Positions 61,955 to 64,000 of a stretch of 64,000 nucleotides of DNA are shown in pieces. A program made the translations under genes and the position numbers. The notes beneath the pieces are model-generated. The model had not been told where the DNA came from. It did no database searches and saw only the letters and a program-made list of their open reading frames with translations. Numbering within the stretch: position 1 is the stretch's first letter; every line of letters starts with the position of its first letter. Source of the DNA: Mesorhizobium sp. NZP2077 (GTDB lineage Bacteria; Pseudomonadota; Alphaproteobacteria; Rhizobiales; Rhizobiaceae); contig NZ_CP051293.1 in NCBI RefSeq assembly GCF_013170805.1, forward strand, positions 2,238,001-2,302,000, in the 5' to 3' direction.

Positions 61955-63967
61955 ATGAACGTTAGCGTTGGCGTTAGCCGTCAGCCCTTGAAAGAGTTGG
62001 ACATGAACTTCGCGCGGGAGATGTTCGCAAGAACCGCATTCATCAGGGCGTTCGAGGCCAAGGCGTGGGCTCTAACCCAGACCAATCCGCCACGCGTCAT
62101 GGGATCGATGCATTTCTGCGCCGGGCAGGAGGCGGTGCCTCTCGGGGCCGTTGCCGGCCTCCAGGAGGAGGATCAACTCATTGCAACCTACCGCGGTCAT
62201 GGCTGGGCGTTGGCCGCGGGCTTGGACCCGCATTCGGTCATGGCCGAGATATGCCAAAAGGCCGAGGGCCTGAATGGTGGGCGCGCGGGTTCGCCATACT
62301 TTATGGCGCCCGATACCCGGTTCATTGGTGAGAACTCGATTGTGGGGGCGGGGACCACGATGGCGTGCGGGGTGGCCCTGGCAAACCTGTCGCTCGGCAA
62401 CGGCAGGATTGTCGTCGTCTCCATTGGCGACGGTGCGATGAACCAGGGGGCTTCACACGAGGCGTTCGCCTTCGCCGCCGCCAAGAAGTTGCCGGTCATT
62501 TTCGTGGTGGAGAACAATGGCTGGTCAGAGTTGACCGCGACGTCCGACATGTTTCTGGTGGAACGCCTCGCTCAACGTGCCAACGGCTACGGCATCCCGG
62601 CGGCGACCATCAACGGAGCCGATCCGATGATCGTGCGCGACAGCATTGCGCTCGCTGCCGCTCGTGCCCGCGCGGGCCAGGGGCCAAGCCTGCTCGAATG
62701 CCGCGTCCCGAGGCTATGGGGTCACTACAACAGGGACATCGAACACTACCGATCCAAGTCGGACAAGGCAGAGGCTGAAGCCCGCGATCCGCTTACCGAG
62801 TTGCGGGGGCGCCTTCTGGCCAGCGGTGTGCCGGCCGAGGACCTCGACCGCATAGTGGCTCTTCAGGACAAGCAGGTCGAGCACCTGGTCGAGACGGTGA
62901 TGTCCTCGCGGGACCCCGATCCCAACTCAGCTCGCAGCAATGTGATCGCACCCCTCCTGACGGCAGGGCGGAAAATACCCAAGGTCGTTGAGACCAGGGA
63001 GATGACCTATATCGAAGCTGTCAATGCCGCGCTGCGGGCAGAACTCGAAAACGAACCTCGAACGTTGGTCTACGGCGAAGACGTCGGCAAAGGCGGCGGC
63101 ATATTCGGCGCCAGCCGATATCTCCAAAGGGACTTTGGCGCGGATAGGGTCTTCGATACGCCAATCGCCGAGAATGCCATCCTCGGTTCAGCGGTCGGCG
63201 CGGCTTTGGCCGGAATGAAGCCGATCGTCGAGATCATGTGGGCCGACTTCATTTTTGTCGCCTTGGATCAACTGGTGAACCAGGCAGCGAACATCCGCTA
63301 CATAACGGGCGGTAAGTCGTCGGTGCCTATGGTGGTGCGGACCCAGCAAGGAGCGACACCGGGCTCTTGCGCTCAACATTCGCAATCCATCGAGGCCATG
63401 CTCGCCCACGTCCCGGGCCTCAAGGTAGCCTTGGCCGCCACTGCCTCGGATGTCTATTCGCTGCTGCGCTCCGCCGCGGCCGACCCGGATCCTTGTGTCG
63501 TCATCGAATCCCGTTCTCTCTATCAAACCAAGTCGATGGTGGAACTGACAGATGGCGCCGAGGCCGTCGGCACGGCAAGGAAGCGCCGCGACGGGAAAGA
63601 CGCAGTCATCTTGACCTGGGGAACGATGGTTGGGCCCTCGCTGGCGGCAGCGGAGGCCCTGTCGGCCGGCAAACTCGATGTGGGCGTGCTTGACCTTCGT
63701 TGGTTGAACCCGCTGGACGAGAAGGCCGTCGTCGACGCCGTCACCACGGCAAACGGCAAGGTTCTCATCGTTCACGAAGCGGTGAGGACGGGGGGCTTCG
63801 CCGGGGAAATCGCCATGCGCATTCGCGAGCTCGTTCCAAAAATGGACGTCAGAATTTCGCGGTTGACGACCCCAGATGTCAGAATGCCGTCGAGTCCCGT
63901 TCTGCAAAAGGCACTCTTGCCGAATCCAGAGACAATTGCAGCGGCCGCGAAAACGTTGGCGTCCTGA
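61955..63967 (+). CDS. Thiamine-dependent 2-oxoacid/acetoin dehydrogenase E1, fused alpha and beta
   Basis: Single protein of 670 residues joining E1 alpha (about 15-335) and E1 beta (about 348-670). The thiamine-diphosphate motif runs from GDG (158-160) to NN (187-188). The beta part starts TYIEAVNAALRAEL, with the active-site glutamate in IAENAILGSAVG. In most bacteria the two parts are separate genes. AGGAGCAGGAG precedes the ATG. No E2 or E3 gene is visible before the window ends 33 bases later. It probably uses a 2-oxoacid or diketone released by the neighbouring sugar pathway. Confidence 0.9.
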   Translation: MNVSVGVSRQPLKELDMNFAREMFARTAFIRAFEAKAWALTQTNPPRVMGSMHFCAGQEAVPLGAVAGLQEEDQLIATYRGHGWALAAGLDPHSVMAEICQKAEGLNGGRAGSPYFMAPDTRFIGENSIVGAGTTMACGVALANLSLGNGRIVVVSIGDGAMNQGASHEAFAFAAAKKLPVIFVVENNGWSELTATSDMFLVERLAQRANGYGIPAATINGADPMIVRDSIALAAARARAGQGPSLLECRVPRLWGHYNRDIEHYRSKSDKAEAEARDPLTELRGRLLASGVPAEDLDRIVALQDKQVEHLVETVMSSRDPDPNSARSNVIAPLLTAGRKIPKVVETREMTYIEAVNAALRAELENEPRTLVYGEDVGKGGGIFGASRYLQRDFGADRVFDTPIAENAILGSAVGAALAGMKPIVEIMWADFIFVALDQLVNQAANIRYITGGKSSVPMVVRTQQGATPGSCAQHSQSIEAMLAHVPGLKVALAATASDVYSLLRSAAADPDPCVVIESRSLYQTKSMVELTDGAEAVGTARKRRDGKDAVILTWGTMVGPSLAAAEALSAGKLDVGVLDLRWLNPLDEKAVVDAVTTANGKVLIVHEAVRTGGFAGEIAMRIRELVPKMDVRISRLTTPDVRMPSSPVLQKALLPNPETIAAAAKTLAS

Positions 63968-64000
63968 GGCCTGGTCAAACAGGGCCGTCGAGGAACCTTT

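Noticed and set aside
1-64000. CRISPR arrays, rRNA genes and complete tRNA genes.
   Set aside because: No regularly spaced repeats, no rRNA sequence and no complete cloverleaf were seen on reading through the window.

Overview
The window reads as accessory DNA of an alphaproteobacterium of the order Hyphomicrobiales, most likely a rhizobium of the Mesorhizobium type. The basis is inference from gene content: a rhizobial PmtA phospholipid methyltransferase, DUF982 proteins, a Nudix-type NrtR regulator next to nadABC, IS6-family transposase remnants and a very high density of ABC importers for polyamine-like compounds, sugars and sulfonates. Operons are compact, with many ATGA stop/start overlaps. 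No rRNA, complete tRNA, CRISPR array or intact insertion sequence was seen.

Layout. 1-6287 (minus): polyamine-type ABC importer (PotA-, PotB-, PotC- and PotD-like) with a DAO-family oxidoreductase, a haloacid-dehalogenase-like protein and the start of a GMC oxidoreductase, divergent from a LysR regulator (6504-7487). 7621-8055: decayed serine hydrolase. 8311-15440: ROK repressor divergent from a sugar ABC importer with a Gfo/Idh/MocA dehydrogenase. 15914-17420: pmtA and two DUF982 genes. 17619-22015 (minus): nrtR-nadABC with two tandem palindromic operators in front of nadA. 22599-23646: promoter plus Xre/RES toxin-antitoxin pair, whose toxin family consumes NAD+.

24061-32513: LacI regulator with an IolI-like TIM-barrel gene (minus), and a plus-strand set of a PanB-like enzyme, PurU and an Rbs-type sugar importer. 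It is followed by a truncated LacI gene, a broken oxidoreductase and a hipA-hipB pair (33055-34719). IS6-family transposase remnants of the same orientation lie on both sides of this block (about 23837 and 34777). 35369-40084: sulfonate/sulfone operon (FMN reductase, flavin monooxygenase, SsuC-, SsuA- and SsuB-like). 40085-41442: debris, including a relaxase fragment.

41443-49455: a PAS protein and an atypical enhancer-binding-protein-like regulator lead into a second polyamine-type importer and an aldehyde dehydrogenase. 49576-61789 (minus): a thirteen-gene sugar catabolic cluster with an Rbs-type importer, two tandemly duplicated binding proteins, four short-chain dehydrogenases, a lactonase-type amidohydrolase, an aldose-epimerase-like protein, a VOC protein and a GntR regulator. 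It is divergent from a fused E1 alpha-beta thiamine-dependent dehydrogenase (61955-63967). An identical 11-base word, GTTATCACAGC, sits in three promoter regions of this cluster and probably marks the GntR regulon.

The most interesting points are the NAD+-directed toxin beside the NAD-synthesis operon, the GntR-linked sugar cluster with its fused E1, the PanB-PurU-sugar transporter set, and the regulator that has an ATPase core but lacks the sigma-54 contact loop.
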